Shown: positions 46,559 to 60,119, counted from the stretch's first letter. The stretch is DNA of 64,000 nt from Bryum argenteum (GCA_037043015.1 CM073327.1:14304727-14368726); one strand, 5' to 3'. The notes: generated from the letters alone by a model not told the origin. Translations and numbers: made by a program.

Positions 46559-47682
46559 ATGGATGAAAACTATCAACCACTGATGAAGAGCTTGAAGTTG
46601 AAATATATTTTGGAGCAAGAAAAGCTTGTGCATAATCAAGAGAATCTTGATCCATGACTCTGGAAAAAACTCCCCCATGTTCTTTGTGACATTGTATTTG
46701 CCTGTTTTCCTTTGGATGAGATTTTCCGCTTCAAATATTTGAGTAAAAAGTGGAAGCATAATATCACAACTTCTTCTACATTTACAAAAACTTGGATGAA
46801 GTTGTCACTTGTTACACAATGTCCGAATGGTGACACATGGTTAAGAATGTTGGACATCAATCACAATAAGTGGTATACAAACAAACTTGCACTTTATGAT
46901 ATCTTAGTTCAAAATAGAGCTGGAATTGGGTTAATTTGTTTCCTATCAAGAGACATTGATAGTCAACAAAGCATATTTTTGGTGAACCATTAACAAGATA
47001 TTGTTGTCAATTGCCTCCTATACCTGACAACACATGCAAAATTATAATTGTTGAGAAGCTTGATAATTGTATAGTGGCAAGCGTTGATATAAATAAAATG
47101 GTGAGGGGCCAAGAGCATATAAAAATATTCACATATGATCGTCTTGATGGAAATGTCGAGTGGACTATATCACATCGTCAAGATCCATATTTATTGTCAA
47201 AAATATATAACCACAATGTTGTGAACAAATTTTACTATTGTTGTCTTGGTGCGATCAGTTTTCTAAATTTGAAGAGTAAGGTACCTTCACAAAAGATTTG
47301 CTCAGCTTATCATGAGGAAACACTATATGTTGTGTGGAAGAGATGTGACGACTCCTTGAATATTTCAACAACAACAACAAAGTACTATATTGAAGAGTAT
47401 CACAAAGCTAATGAATCTCTATACACGGAAGTTATAGGGAGCAAAGTTCACAATTGCAATCCATTGGAATCGTTTCAATCTGAATACAATATCAACAACT
47501 ATACATCAATGTATGTGTGTGAGGGTTATTTGATGATAGTTATAACGAAAGATAGTTATAAAGAAAAGAAAAACGTTGCATGGTTGTATGATATAGCAAC
47601 ATGTGAATGGACTACACTTGACCTTCCCCATATACGATTTCATATTCATCATAATCAAGGATATCCCCTAAAATCCAAATGA
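46559..47682 (+). pseudogene. F-box protein pseudogene
   Basis: ATG at 46559 opens MDENYQPLMKSLKLKYILEQ. A segment LWKKLPHVLCDIVFACFPLD then EIFRFKYLSKKWKHNI matches the F-box that binds SKP1 in SCF ubiquitin ligases. An in-frame TGA interrupts it just before LWKKLP (about 46653), where a Trp or Arg codon is expected. A second lesion near 46978, in a run of five T, shifts the frame: EPLTRYCCQLPPIPDNTCKI continues in another frame into the 223-codon stretch ending at 47682. That part has the repeat-like WLYDIATCEWTTLDLP of F-box/kelch substrate-binding regions. No introns were seen. It is probably a recently dead gene. Confidence 0.7.
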
Positions 47683-49242
47683 ACATTAGATTATAACTTG
47701 GAAAGATAATGTTAAATTTATGAAATTTTGTTCTTAGTAGCTCATATTAGTGATTCAATTTGCAAATTTGTATTAAGGAAAGTATGTGCTCAAGGAATTT
47801 ATCAAAGTCCAATGTATCAACCAATTATTATATCACTAATCATCTAATTATTGTGGGATTCTGTGATTTCACTTCCTAGTAACAAGTGGTATTCATTGAT
47901 TACTTACTTCTATGCCTTATTTCTGCATATCTATTAGCTTCATTTACAACACATATACATCCTATAAACAGTGTACTTCCTCGTAACATCCTCAATAATG
48001 GTGTAGGTTTCAGCCTGGCAGTACTGTAGGTTGATAACAGGTTCAACATTATTTAATAATAAAAATACAAACCTAAATGAATGGGAAATTATCTTCAGAA
48101 AAATGAAATAAAATGATAAAATTTATGGTTTTAAAAAAAAAGAAAAAAAAAAAAAAAGAAAAAAAAAAAGAAAAGAAAAGAAAAGAACGAAAGAGTTTGG
48201 AAAGTTCCAGCCTGACTATTTTTAAATGAAATATACAAGTGCCAAACCTGCTATCAACCCACAGTATGGAGTAATTTAGTGATATTAGTAATTTGTGTAG
48301 GTAAAGTAATTAGAAGATTGGACCCTTCCAAAAGTTGAAGTTGAACTTGTGATTGTATCCGAAGTTTTCTAGTGAAGAGTATGAGTACATTGAACATCAC
48401 CCTAGAAAACTTGTGGAATCTAATTACTTCTCATCAAAACTTCACCCTAGAAAACTTGTGGAATCTAATTACTTCTCATTGAAACTCGGTGAGTAAAGAG
48501 TCATACGGAATTTACAGAACTTTTCATATATGTTCATAGTTGGATAATTATAAGATTTTATAGACAAACATAGCAGGCTTTTACTCATAGGAAGTTGTGA
48601 AAATACCAGTGTTGAGCCTTGTCATGAACCTGTACTGAAATCCTGTACTGAAATCCTCGAGTGGATATTGTGACCAAACCAAAAGTGCGGGGAAAGTACG
48701 GCGCAGAGGTTGCATGCAATCTCTTTACTAAATGATTTTTCATGTAAAGCAACAACTACATTTCAAATGAATGAGCTCGGTAAGAAGCAGGCGCATTTAC
48801 AGTTGCTAAGCGACAAATATATACGACGGTAACAAGCCTGAGAATTTCATCGTCGCATACCCAACCCTGCTTGCCAAAGCTTACACACATTCTCTGAAAC
48901 ACTGCAACAAGGGGAACAGCGCGAGTCATGGTTACAAGTAAATGATTCACAGGCGGTAAAAGAATGTGAAAGTGATCTGAAAACGAAAACAGCATTGACG
49001 AAGAATCCAAGGATACATCTCCCAGGTATTGGTGCAAAGGTTGATTCCTCTGACCATAATAACCACTGTGGTTTAGGGTAATCGTTAACAAAAATAACAT
49101 AAATATTAATGAGTTAATCAAAAGTTCAGCTAGTTGTACTCAAAAGACTATCATGGTTACAATAGTAACTAAATATACAGAGTCGACACTCGGAATCGGA
49201 ATGCAGCAGAAGAAAAAAATATGATTTTCACTTTATTTGAGT
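47683..49242. other. intergenic with A-rich tract and direct duplication
   Basis: There is an A/G-rich low-complexity tract at about 48131-48190. A 46-bp-period duplication occurs at 48398-48480 (ACTTGTGGAATCTAATTACT twice). The part near 49100-49242 is presumably the kinesin 3' UTR on the minus strand. There is no gene. Confidence 0.5.
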
Positions 49243-52200
49243 CTAATAGACTAAATGGAGACGCCTCAATTCTACTTGGAAAGTGCCACTGGCATTCAAT
49301 GTGCGTTGGGCAAGGTTTCGGATGTCTTCTCTAGAACACTCTCGAGAAATTCGTACAAGTTCCCACAAAGCTCCGCCTGCAACCAGGTCTTTCGCATTCA
49401 CCTCTGCAAGAAGCAATTCCACTCATACCGTCAGCCTGCACTTTTACGTAAGAGCCGTTCCGTTACAACGAATGTATCCTACAAACCAGTACATTAGATG
49501 GGGAAGGAAGATGTCTTACCATGCTGGGCTAAGTGACAAAGAGCAAGTTCGATGTGACGGCGAATGGGTGATGCTTCATTGTTCGCATTAGCTACAATCC
49601 AAGGCAACGCTCCATCATCGATGAGCAACGACCTCCCTAACTTGTACCCTACAGATGTTCGATGCAACGTTAGTATCAAAACCATTAAGGAGCATAGCTT
49701 GTCGTAAAGAGTAAGGGAGTCTTATCATACCTTGAGCAGCACCACGTGACTCGCACTTCGCAAAGTTTGCGATTCCTCTTGCAACTTGAGCAAGCACGTC
49801 TGGATGTCGTGATCGAACCATACCAAGCAGTGCACGAATACCACCCTCCTCTCTCAGCTTCACTTGGAGCTTGTCTGCATGATCCAAAGAGAACCTTGTA
49901 ATGAGAATCTTGCACGATGAAAGAATCAATACCATATTGAAGCGGATTCGGTGAAGGAACGTACCGTTGCCGCACAAGTTTGCAATAGCACCAGCAACCA
50001 TTCGCAGTGTTTGTGGATCTTCGGCATCGTCAGCTGTTCGGGCGAGAAGCCCAATTCCTCCTTGAGACATGATTAACTCTTGGTTTGTTTCTGCGTTCAG
50101 AAACAAGTCAATGTTAACATCCAAATACACCACCTCCAAGTAGAAAGAGGGCCGCGGTCGGTTTGGATATTACCATTCATGGCCAGGTTGGCCACTGCTC
50201 CCGCAGCCACACGCCTGATAGTTTCATCTTCTGAGCTTTGTAGAAGCATCAGCAAAGATCCCAAACCCCCAGCCTCTACGATCTTCTCTTGGTTAGCTTC
50301 TGAAAACCCAAACACCAATGCGTTAAAATCCCTGACAAAATCTTAAGCAAGAATTTGAATCTCAATGCATAAGCTAATTGAATAAGAAAATTAGAAGAGA
50401 TACCTTCGGCTGCAAGATTAGCAACCACTTTCACAGCGTGGACTCGAACATCAACATCTTCAGATTCCAACAATGATAGTATCTTGTGAAGCCCAACTAT
50501 ACACAAGCAAACGAGCGATTTTAAATTCAGTATAAGCTCTAGTAACAGTTGCATGCTGTACAAGTTTCCTTACATACTGCAAATACTTTCATACAACTTA
50601 ACATTGTATTTCTACCTTGTTCAAAGAGTTTGGCGATGGTAGCTCTTTGGCCGTTGATAGTGTCACGCATGTGGTTAGGCTTGCTGAGACTTATGAGTGG
50701 GCTTTCCGAACCAAGAGAACTTCTACCTGAACCTCCGTTCGCCATTATTCTCCTTGAATGCTATCACAATTGCGCCACAGTGACGGAGTGATCAGTATTA
50801 GTTGATCAAATTATGACGTGACATTCAAAATCACGTGAACACTACAATAGTGAAACTTTCTTAGCATTCGGTAGGATAGCTTGCAGGTCAGGAATGCAAA
50901 AAAACAATAAAGATTTAAAACATCCTTTTAGACTCGTCTTCATCAGATGCATGTGAAAGAGCTGACCAAAGAAGCCAAGGAGATGGTGACAGAAATACTA
51001 CCTCATCATGCTCCTCAGTGAGGACGGATACTTGCTCCTTGAGATGCCGAACTTCCTCTTCCAATCTCTCTCTCTCCCTTAACTCCTCATCCAATCTATG
51101 TCTCACTGTCAAAAGTTCATCGCCTTGTTGTCTCGTGAGACTGCCATTTTGCCTTTTCGACATCTGTGTCTTGGACATCCTGAGCTCCTGCTCCAGCTGC
51201 TCACGTTTCTGATGTTCCGTTTCCAGCAGTGTCCGAAGCTCTGCCATCTCAATGGTTTGCTCCTCAAAAAGGATGAGCTTCTGACGTTCATTTTCTAGCA
51301 TTGTCCGAAGCTCTGCCACCTCCACACTTTGATCATCGGACTTTTCAACCTTCTGACGTTCATTTTCCAGCTGTGCTCGAAGCTCCGCAACCTCAACGCT
51401 TTGTTCGTCGGATTGCCGCTGCTTCTGACGCTCCTTCTCTAGCTGCGCCTTAAGCTCCGCGATCTCATTGCTCTGGTCAATAGACTGCTGCATACCAAGT
51501 CAATTCCGCTGAACTATTAGAATAAAATCGCTGCAACTGTTGTAAAGAAGAAACCCGATTTTGTGAAGAATTCCAAGTACTGATGTTCAATATTATGAAT
51601 CACGCTGCTATGCGTGGGACAGTCTTAATAGTCAGCCTACTTAAACTTTAAATTTCAGGTTATAGAAGTCCTTGCTGGAGCGATGTAAATATCGTGTCTT
51701 CTGCAACTTTGGGAGGTGAAAAGGAGAGATATCATATGCTGCTTTGATGCAAAGAGAAGTTAAAGCACAAGCAGAATGTACATGGTTACTTGTCTATGGC
51801 TGCTGAGGGAGTAGATCAAGTTTATTTGGCAAGACAACGTACCTCTGAATCGCGTTGAATTTGAGGGGCGGCAGCCCGAAAGTCTCTCTCCATGCGCTCA
51901 AACTGCGCAATCTGGCCACGTTGGCTGTCCAGCTCCTCCTCCAGGCGTTCACGATGTGAGCGCTCAAGCTTTAGAGCTGCCATAGCTTCTGCCAATTCCT
52001 TCTCGTGCTTCTCGACCTTCTCTTTCCACTCCTTCTGATGCTTCTCCATTTTCTCGATGAGCTCTTTCTGCATCTTCAGGTTCTCAACTTGGATGTGTTT
52101 CTATAAGCATGGCCAGAAAACAACAGCTTGGTTATTGTCTGAACTGCAAGTTACAATACAAGTCCATTTTCCAGCAAATCCACAGATTCAAAGACAGTAC

Positions 52201-55200
52201 AAGATATCACTGTCTGAACTAGATATAAGCAGATTGACCAGGACATGAAACGACTCGTAGCGAGAACCTTGTTACTTTCAATGCTTTCCCAGTTTTTTGT
52301 TTGAAGTATAAGTCTAGCTTACTTTTCGTATAGATACATACTGCGAGTGCTGCTAATATTGAACTTGAGTGAAAATTGCTACAGACCTCCTGTTGTTCAC
52401 TCTGGCGTTCGCGTGCCAGTACTTTAACTTCCTCTTGTAACATGTCTCGAACGTGAATGACTTCTTCAAGCCTTTGCCGGAAGTGTTCCACCTCTTCACA
52501 TCCTTTTTCACACTTCTGCCTTAACTCCTCCACTTCCTGTTCGTAGAGAGTTTTCTCCGCCATCATACCCTGGCATGTTCAAAATAGAACAAATGTTACC
52601 ACAAGATCTAAGGCAGGCGGGACAGCATCCCACAAACAGAACCAACGGGAATCAAGCCCCAAATCAAATCTTGTCTATTCAGACTAATTCAGAGCCACAA
52701 TGCATGACAAAAGCACTTGCATGAACAACCATCTAAAGGATATAGACAACTCAATGTACCTCTAATGCAGTTTGAAGACGGCTTTCAGCCTCCATCACAA
52801 GCAAGCGACTTTCTTCTACTGTTCGAACTAGTTCTTCGTCATTTTCCATCCGTGCTTTCGCCTGCCTCTCATTCTCCGCAACAAGCCTGTCCAGTTCAGC
52901 TTCCATTCTTCGACATAGACTTTTGTAGTCAAACTCCTCCTTCAGTTTTACCATATTCTCGACCTTCATTGCCTGTTACAAATTACCACAGGTATAAAAT
53001 CAAATGGCACGACCACGTGGGGTTCTTATGCAACATATCGCAATTGATTGTAGAAAAAATGGGTAGCTCGAGATGGAGCAGAACTTACCCGCTGACCGAA
53101 CATGATAGTGCTGGTTGTTTCTCCCCTATGCCTTGGTGAAGGTCCTATAGTTACTATCAACGATGTCCGTGCAGTTCCTACATTCCGAGACAATTCAGGA
53201 CAGGACATTTAGCCATAAGTAGACGTTGATCATTGACAATGCATTTCAAGGTAGTTGGAATACTCAAAGCCTCAACTACACAACGATTTGCCAACGATTT
53301 GCCAACGATTTGCCAACGATTTGCCAACGATATTCCAATTTTATTAGATTAACTCAGTATAACAGAATAGTCTTACCTCCAAATGAATCACGTAATAGCC
53401 TAGTTAGTTTAGAGTCCCGAATGGGGACATGAGGGCTGTTTTCCGCTAAAGCATTGATACACTTCCCCAACGCTGTTAACGACAAATTGATGGACTTCGC
53501 TTCCTCCAATGTATGGCCTTCACTACCTGTGTCCATGCCATTATAAGATCCCATTAAGAAAATGGTATCCGCTATTGCCGAAGATCAGAGGCTAGTTGCA
53601 ATACCAATCTCAAAATTCCTCTATGAAAATTAGAGCTCCGGTGATGTGCACAGGGATTTCGAAACAGACCTGATTTATCAACACGCTCTGACCCAGCGAG
53701 ATCTACAATTAGAAGTTTGCTTCTTCGAATTGTAGGTGCCCGCATCTTCGAATTTGCAGTATGTGATGCTCCATTCCCAATTTCACTAGGTACTACGACA
53801 GCTTTATCTCTAACTGCTTTTTTGACTTGTACCTGCACTTGCGATGACAGCAGTTTAAAACTCTGAAAATATCCCATAAATCTTTTACAGCTCAAATTAC
53901 ACTCTGGTCGTGAAACCTCTTGTCAAAGTGCTTAATGCCAATAAACACCAAAGGAGGTCAACTGCCACGCACCAGCAGAATCGCATGACTCCGCGAGGAC
54001 TCTGTGTTGAGTTTTGTATTCGCAGCAAACCGATTTGCTTCACCGACGTCTAAGAGGTTGCAGAAGCTCTGGTGATCAGTAAGCTGTATCTGAGTAGCTC
54101 CAGGCACCGACACGTCCCCTGTTTTCGGGTCTTCTTGGATATGGCAATTGTCCCTTTCGGGTGCTAGTAGATCTTGTACTGATTCCATGTAGAGCTGCAA
54201 CCCGACTTAGCATTTATGTTCCAGTTCGGTAATTGAGACACTCAGAAGGTATGAACGACATTTCAGAACAGATCACAGAATTGACTTGTACCTGCAAATA
54301 CGAGACAGTGACTGTATCATCGACATGGTTGATATTGGATAAGATATCCTCCAATGCCCGAACCATTATTCCTCGATCAGCTGTGTCTTCATCACCTAGC
54401 TTTCCGAGCGTGAATGTCTTTCCCGTTCCCGTTTGCCCGTAGGCCATGACGGTACCATTGTAGCCTTCAAGAACGCTCTGCACAAAAATAAGGATGTATC
54501 AGTCTTAACAGCCAACCAGCCAACCTAAAAAGTGGCATTCATACCACATGCATGGTCAGTACTTTCTACTTTATAGAAAGAATAGAGACAGCAGAATGAC
54601 AGTGCACCACTTGAATGATTCACTTATTCTGATGGGGAAGGCAGAGGACGATCAGAACCTCTACAACGGGTTTTGCAACAACTTCGTAAACACGTTTCTG
54701 AGAAGCAGTCTCAGTGAGAATCTCATCGAATTGGTAGGTCTCGCAATCCCAGTTGTTCTTCCGGAGCTTCAACCTTTTCAACTGCACAGACAAGCCACAA
54801 AGTTATTATTTTCTCCGAAATTCGTTCCAAGAAAGCTAAAAATTACACAGAAAGTAGATCCAAACCTCAGGTTGAAGCTCCACACAATCAGCAAAATCAA
54901 GGTCGGCCTCCAACTCTTCCGCATTCCTTGGACGCAGTCGTACTGTCACTCGAACTCTGTTCGCTACTGGAGACAGAACCCCACATATCCGAAAAGGGTT
55001 AAACGCTGGGCCATTGGATTACATCTTTTATGCATTCTCATCCAGCATCAAGTTTTATCAATAGGAAGCTCCGATTGTAGATTGTTTCCCCCCTAAATTC
55101 TTCAGTTCTCAAATTCAAAATTGCAGCTAGAATCCCTTCCAAAAGCTTCCATCTACAAAAGCAATCGTTCTTGTGTTGAAAGTCTGTTATTGTAGTGGTT

Positions 55201-56054
55201 ATGCCTATCGTATTCCAACAGCTTTTGTACAGAATGCAGCCGCACCATGTAAGACGGTATGATAAAGACCGTGCTGGTGACAAATGCTTCACCTTGCAGA
55301 ATAGGGCATTGCATAACTGACAAGATTATATTCACCAAAGCTCAATTCAAGAAATTTGTCATTGACCTGAATTGCGATGCTAAATGCAATCCTTACATGA
55401 TCAAAATACGCAGGGTGATCTCACGAGGAACAGAATAAGTGTAATTAGGCGATAGTAAGACGCCTGCTATTGTACGACAATTGACCTCCGAATTTTTTAA
55501 ATGTTCCAGTTCCTGCGCACTGTAGATCACTCGGAACTAGTTTCAGCGTGATCCTAAAGAATCGCACTTCAGATCACCTATCCTTCAATACGTGCGTAAT
55601 TGACGCCTACCAAGGTAGTTGATATGCACTTCATGGGACATAAGCACTGTGTTCAAAATCTGTCTCTCTTGCCTATAGTAAGATCCAGAGACAAAAAAAC
55701 GCAACTCCAGTTCATGTGATCTATTGATGACAATGACAAACACTGTTCACTCGTATTCATGTCTTGTGGCAGGACACGAATGACAATGATTCAAGGTAAT
55801 GAAAGCGTACCACCGCCATCATGAGATTGCCTAACAGATCCATTGCTCTGTCTCCTCGTGGTGGTGGCAGGAGCGGAGAACGTGGAGGTGGCAGGCGTTG
55901 CGGACTTGGTCCGAGTATGTGCTGGCGTTGCAGCAGGATGGGACGGCGACGGCGACGGAGAGGTCCGGTTCGAGGAGCTGGAAAAGTTGTCTCCATTCTT
56001 AAGCGAGTTCACAGACAAAGGCCGACCGCTCTTGTGCGCCTGAGCGAATGCCAT
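49243..56054 (-). CDS. armadillo repeat-containing kinesin (ARK type)
   Basis: A plus-end-type microtubule motor of the plant ARK family, linked in other plants to microtubule dynamics and tip growth. Nineteen exons close in phase: 56054-55811, 54966-54866, 54781-54659, 54477-54292, 54194-53973, 53832-53670, 53526-53377, 53177-53089, 52972-52760, 52569-52387, 52100-51843, 51487-51002, 50760-50616, 50496-50404, 50296-50174, 50090-49965, 49874-49731, 49648-49520, 49403-49243. They give 3339 nt and 1112 aa. Residues 1-81 are Ser/Thr/Pro-rich. The motor (about 82-426) has P-loop GQTGTGKT (170-177), SSRSH (284-288) and DLAGSE (336-341). Residues 427-806 form a coiled coil containing four 24-residue repeats. 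Residues about 807-1112 hold armadillo repeats with [37 protein letters not shown] and [15 protein letters not shown]. The long coiled coil makes it larger than the roughly 900-1000 aa I expect for the family. Confidence 0.96.
51200..51472 (-). repeat. four 72-bp coding repeats in kinesin coiled coil
   Basis: In exon 12 a 24-residue unit (core AEL(R/K)xxLExE(R/H)QK) occurs four times at residues about 650-745. The underlying DNA shows the matching 72-bp periodicity around GAAGCTC(C/T)GC and CTGACGTTC. Twenty-four residues is not a whole number of heptads, so a register skip is expected at each junction. Confidence 0.8.
53281..53335. repeat. 11-bp tandem repeat in kinesin intron 7
   Basis: Four perfect copies of CAACGATTTGC are followed by a partial fifth, between exons 8 and 7. 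Confidence 0.9.
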
Positions 56055-56747
56055 GACATCAACACTACTTTCACCCACTCACCCGCATCCAGCCTAAAGG
56101 ATCGCTACAATGATCACAATCCTCCCCCAAGAACCATCTCAGCAATCAAACGAATTCTCCCCTCTGCTGCCCCGCCTTGCCCGACCTTCATCTCACACTC
56201 CCTTGAATTCCTAGCTCCCGATCCACCGATCCTGGCACGACACAATCCACCACCGTCGTCACTTGCTTGCTCGTTTGCTTGAATCAAACGCTCAACCGGA
56301 GCATGAGCCGAATCTGATGGGGGAAGAATGTGAATGGCGAGATCCAGAGCAATGGCGAGATCCGGGGAAGAAGAGTGAGATAGGAAATGCAGTGGAGTGC
56401 AATGAGAGTGGAATGGAATGGAGTATAGTGGAATGGAATGCAATGGGGGCGGGGGCGGGGTGGATCTCAGATGAGATTTGAGAAGGGAGTGTGAGAGGGA
56501 GTGAGCGGGAGGAGGAAGGCAAGCTCGGCCTCGCGAATAGGACGCGAAGTGCCGCGAAGAGAGCCGTCAGCACTGGAGCGCCCTCGATCTTCATCGACGG
56601 CCCATGCTTCTCCCGTGAGAACGTGGCTTGAGAACGTGGCAAGGGAACGGGGCTGGCTTGGGCCCGGATTGGACGCCGTCCTTTAGCCGGTCGGGGCCCA
56701 AGTCTGGATTCTAACCATGTTGAGTGATCATCACTTTAAGGGACACT
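56055..56747 (-). promoter_or_regulatory. kinesin 5' region with GGAAT-rich tract
   Basis: This is the sequence upstream of the kinesin start codon, with higher GC than its surroundings. A run of (A/T)GGAATG variants lies at about 56388-56445 and is followed by GGGGGCGGGGGCGGGG. On the minus strand this is a pyrimidine-rich (CATTCC)n leader, compatible with a plant 5' UTR. Start of transcription unknown. Confidence 0.4.
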
Positions 56748-56882
56748 TTACATGGGGAGTCAAGGACAACAAATCTCCAAGCCAATTTACTCGTATTTTG
56801 AGCCCGATTGGCTTCATGAGCCACTTGGAGAACACATTAAACGATCAATAAAGTGAGAGGTCAACTCCTCCATGTGTAAAGC
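56748..56882. repeat. short inverted-repeat (MITE-like) segment
   Basis: The left end CTTTACATGGGGAGTCAAGG pairs imperfectly with the right end ACTCCTCCATGTGTAAAG. The same terminal sequence appears exactly inverted at 57918-57937 (CCTTGACTCCCCATGTAAAG). It is probably a MITE family present in two nested or adjacent copies; target duplication not determined. Confidence 0.5.
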
Positions 56883-58020
56883 CCTTGGGGCCGATCTGTA
56901 ACAGGAAAAACAAGGCCATGGGGCCAATTTGTATTATTAACTACATTCTATGCTTCTGATTTGTTCAGATTAAAACATATTAGTGAGAAAATTATTTTTT
57001 ACTAAAATCAAGCAACAGTCTTTAGGCCATGAATTGGCCTTCTATTCTCGTATCTCCCAACTTTTAGAGCGCGGGTTGTGTCATAACTTGTCACCCACCT
57101 GTTACCCGCCACGGCACCGCGGATATCATTACCGAAGACCAAGCCACGGGGAGACCAAGGAGTAACAGCGACCACGGGGATCGAGGCCGAGGGTGCAGTG
57201 AGACAGAACGGCGGGGATCGAGACTGCGGACGCAGAGCAGTTAAGGCAAAAGCCAACGCCAAAGATTAGATTTTATCATAAGTAGAGGTAGAATTACACA
57301 ATAGACAGTACTTGTATCGCATGAATGTAGTGATAACCCAAGAGCGCATTGCCGCAACTCTTTGTAGCCAATTCGACATTTCACTGATTAATGCAATACG
57401 GACTCATCCAATTCTATCCTACTTTGTCTATCTCCGAAAACCCTTCTTTTTCTCCTCCTACTGAGCGTTCTATCCCCTGCACACACCGTGGCACCGTGGA
57501 ACCCTGTGGGTTGATTGTGTCTCAGTTGAGGAACGCACCGTGGTTGTAAGGTTGCCATCGCGGCAGCCCCATTGTAACCCTCGGTTTAGCCGCACCGCAG
57601 AACGATCACCCTGGCCATGGAGTAGAACCTGAGAGTGGCGCCGCGGAGTTGTAACCCTGAGACACCGTTTGTTCCGACATACCCCGGGCCCCACGAGTTG
57701 ACCCACCCCGACTTAACTAATCACTCTGTGATTACGGTTAACCAGTCAATGGTGGCCACAACATACCCTGACCCCCGCGGATACCCGTGGTACAAGATCC
57801 CGCACCCGGTTCTCCCACACTTCCCTGTTCTTACTTCCCTCCTCGCACCTCGGGCATTTCCATACTTGTACTCCGGCTAACACCACCTATTATAATCTAA
57901 TATCAGGAAATTGGCCTTGACTCCCCATGTAAAGCCCTTCGGGCCAATTTCAAAAATTAGACCAACGACAATAGAGGATTTGGTCTTGAATTGGCCTCAT
58001 CAATGGCTTTGGCCCCTCGT
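56883..58020. other. unidentified repeat-bounded segment
   Basis: About 950 bp between the inverted CTTTACATGGGGAGT motifs has a more GC-rich centre (57470-57870) with repeated CACCGTGG and GTAACCCT words. A plus-strand frame at 57635-57880 is Pro-rich and matches no known family. It looks like inserted repeat DNA whose class I cannot name. Confidence 0.4.
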
Positions 58021-60119
58021 ATAAAGCGGCCCTTTTAGTAAATATTATGACATTGTTAATGTAATAAGTGTCCATTTTATCCAAGTTGTTGAGGACAAAC
58101 GAATTTATTTGCGTCATTGATGTTGAATTAAAGAGACCAAAATGAAAAATTTCTATTATTGAATATTTCATAGATGACCTTCCATACACAAGTATGTTTC
58201 AACATCAACAATAGATATGTACACCCACAACAAAGCCAAACAACAAACCGCTTTTAATATATCAAATGACCTTCGCTCTCATACCATATTGGAATTGTGT
58301 GAAAATTATAATATATTATAATCTTTACTGTATGTCATAAGTTAGTTCAACAAAATTTAAATTAAAACCCAATCTCGAAAAAATCTTGTAATTTTTATTT
58401 TTAGATAAAATGATATTTGTACTCAAAAGAACGAAATTGGCACAAAATTTGAACTGCCCACTTGAATATCACAAAAAATAATGAGTAAACATGAGTATAT
58501 AGGAGCATCATGAAGATGACTGTGCTCATTATATTTTTGCATATCTTAACTTGAGTGGCAAAATCTACATCATAATATAGAGTACCGTAACACCATAGCA
58601 GGTTCGTTCATAAATAATTCTCAAAAAAAGAAAACGTAAAAAAACAGAAATTACAAGGAAAAAGAAACGAATAACATTAAAATTGTACCAAAATAAAAAC
58701 AAAAGTACAGGAAATCAGGGCCACCACTACGTCTACAGCCTGGCTGCGCGTTCCACTCCCTCAACTTGCGGTGCTGAACGCCAAGCCTCATGTCGCATAA
58801 AAGCCTCTCTCACGCAATGCTTCCCATCTCTCATCTGCTACAGTACTCAGTTGCCGCTAGGAGATTTATGAAGTATTGGCAGATAGTAGTAGCAGGATAT
58901 AAAGCTTCACTCCCGAGCACGAGCGGCAATGCAAATTCGAAGATGCACTGCATGGTTCGTACCATTGTGCATTCTTGAGTAATCCTTCTCCCGGTTTGTG
59001 TCCTGCCGGTTTTCGTGTCCTAGTTCTCGCAGATTGTTGTCCTCTGCTTTTCGCCGATTTGATTTTTGCAGATAGTCCTCCGCTTTTGGAAGTTGCTTTT
59101 TGCTGTCCTGTCGCTTTTCACAGTTCTGCTTTTCGGAGTCTTGCTTCTTGCATCTGTCGCTCTGCATTGTTTCCCTCGAAATCCTACTTTGAATTGACAA
59201 ATCGTACTACTTCGCACATGGATTGTGCATCTTCGCAAACACGATTCACACGGCGTAATCAAAACGGTGGCATCGCCTCACACAATTGTGGTCGGAACTT
59301 GCCTGGTAACAAAGGGATCATGAGGCGCGTTGCTTTCACGGTGGATTGCAGTCGGCAACAAGCTCGCCTCCAGCTTCGACCGACAATTCCGACTTACAGG
59401 CGCTCCATGGACTGCACTACTGTAGCACCCTAGACCTCATGCGTTGTCTCTAGAGGTAGTAATGCACTAGCACTTCTGAATTTTTTGTCTCAAATCTTGT
59501 TTTCTGATCAATGAATGTTGTGGTATTGATATAGTTCTGATCTTTCTACGATGAAGTTGACAGGACGATGGGATGTATTGAACGCAAATCTCTAGCGTAA
59601 AGCACCGCCACACCGTAAAGCACCGCCACAGCGTGAAACACCGCCATGCAAGCACTTGAGCCAAGCCTCATGGTGTGTACATATCCACACATATTGTGCT
59701 GCCGATACTTGTTTGAAAGCCAGGTGGTAGGTGCCAAAGGACATGTTTGAAGCTAGGTGATTGATGCATGTCGAAGCAAGAAGGAGCAAGGCTCAAGAAA
59801 AATCACAAAAAACCTTTCAAGGCTGTCGGAGCTCAAAAGTGAGGGTTTGAGAAAGCCTCATGTTGATATGTCTTGTATATAGTTTTTAGAGCCGAAATTG
59901 TTGATGATGATAATCTGATGATGATATTGATTTGTGCAGGACCATGCTTGGGTCGACCTCGTGGTGAACAACTGAAGAGGAGGTCGTTGTTAGCATAGAC
60001 ATTGTGCAAAATTTGACAATCCGAATAATTGCAAATTAACAAACAAGCTTTTGATTGTTGTCTAAACATGCTAATCCAATATAAAAATACTAATAAATGC
60101 TTCAAAATCACTTACTTGA
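58021..60119. other. intergenic, no recognised gene; 18-bp repeat
   Basis: An 18-bp unit (GCGTAAAGCACCGCCACA) occurs three times at 59595-59648. Open frames on both strands at 58975-59433 overlap each other and resemble no family, so I do not call a gene. The rest is AT-rich. Confidence 0.45.

Noticed and set aside
57635..57880. 81-codon Pro/Thr-rich frame
   Set aside because: It lies in repeat-bounded DNA, has no domain and no evidence of expression.
58975..59433. 152-codon frame and its antisense partners
   Set aside because: Frames overlap on both strands with no known motif and no splice context.
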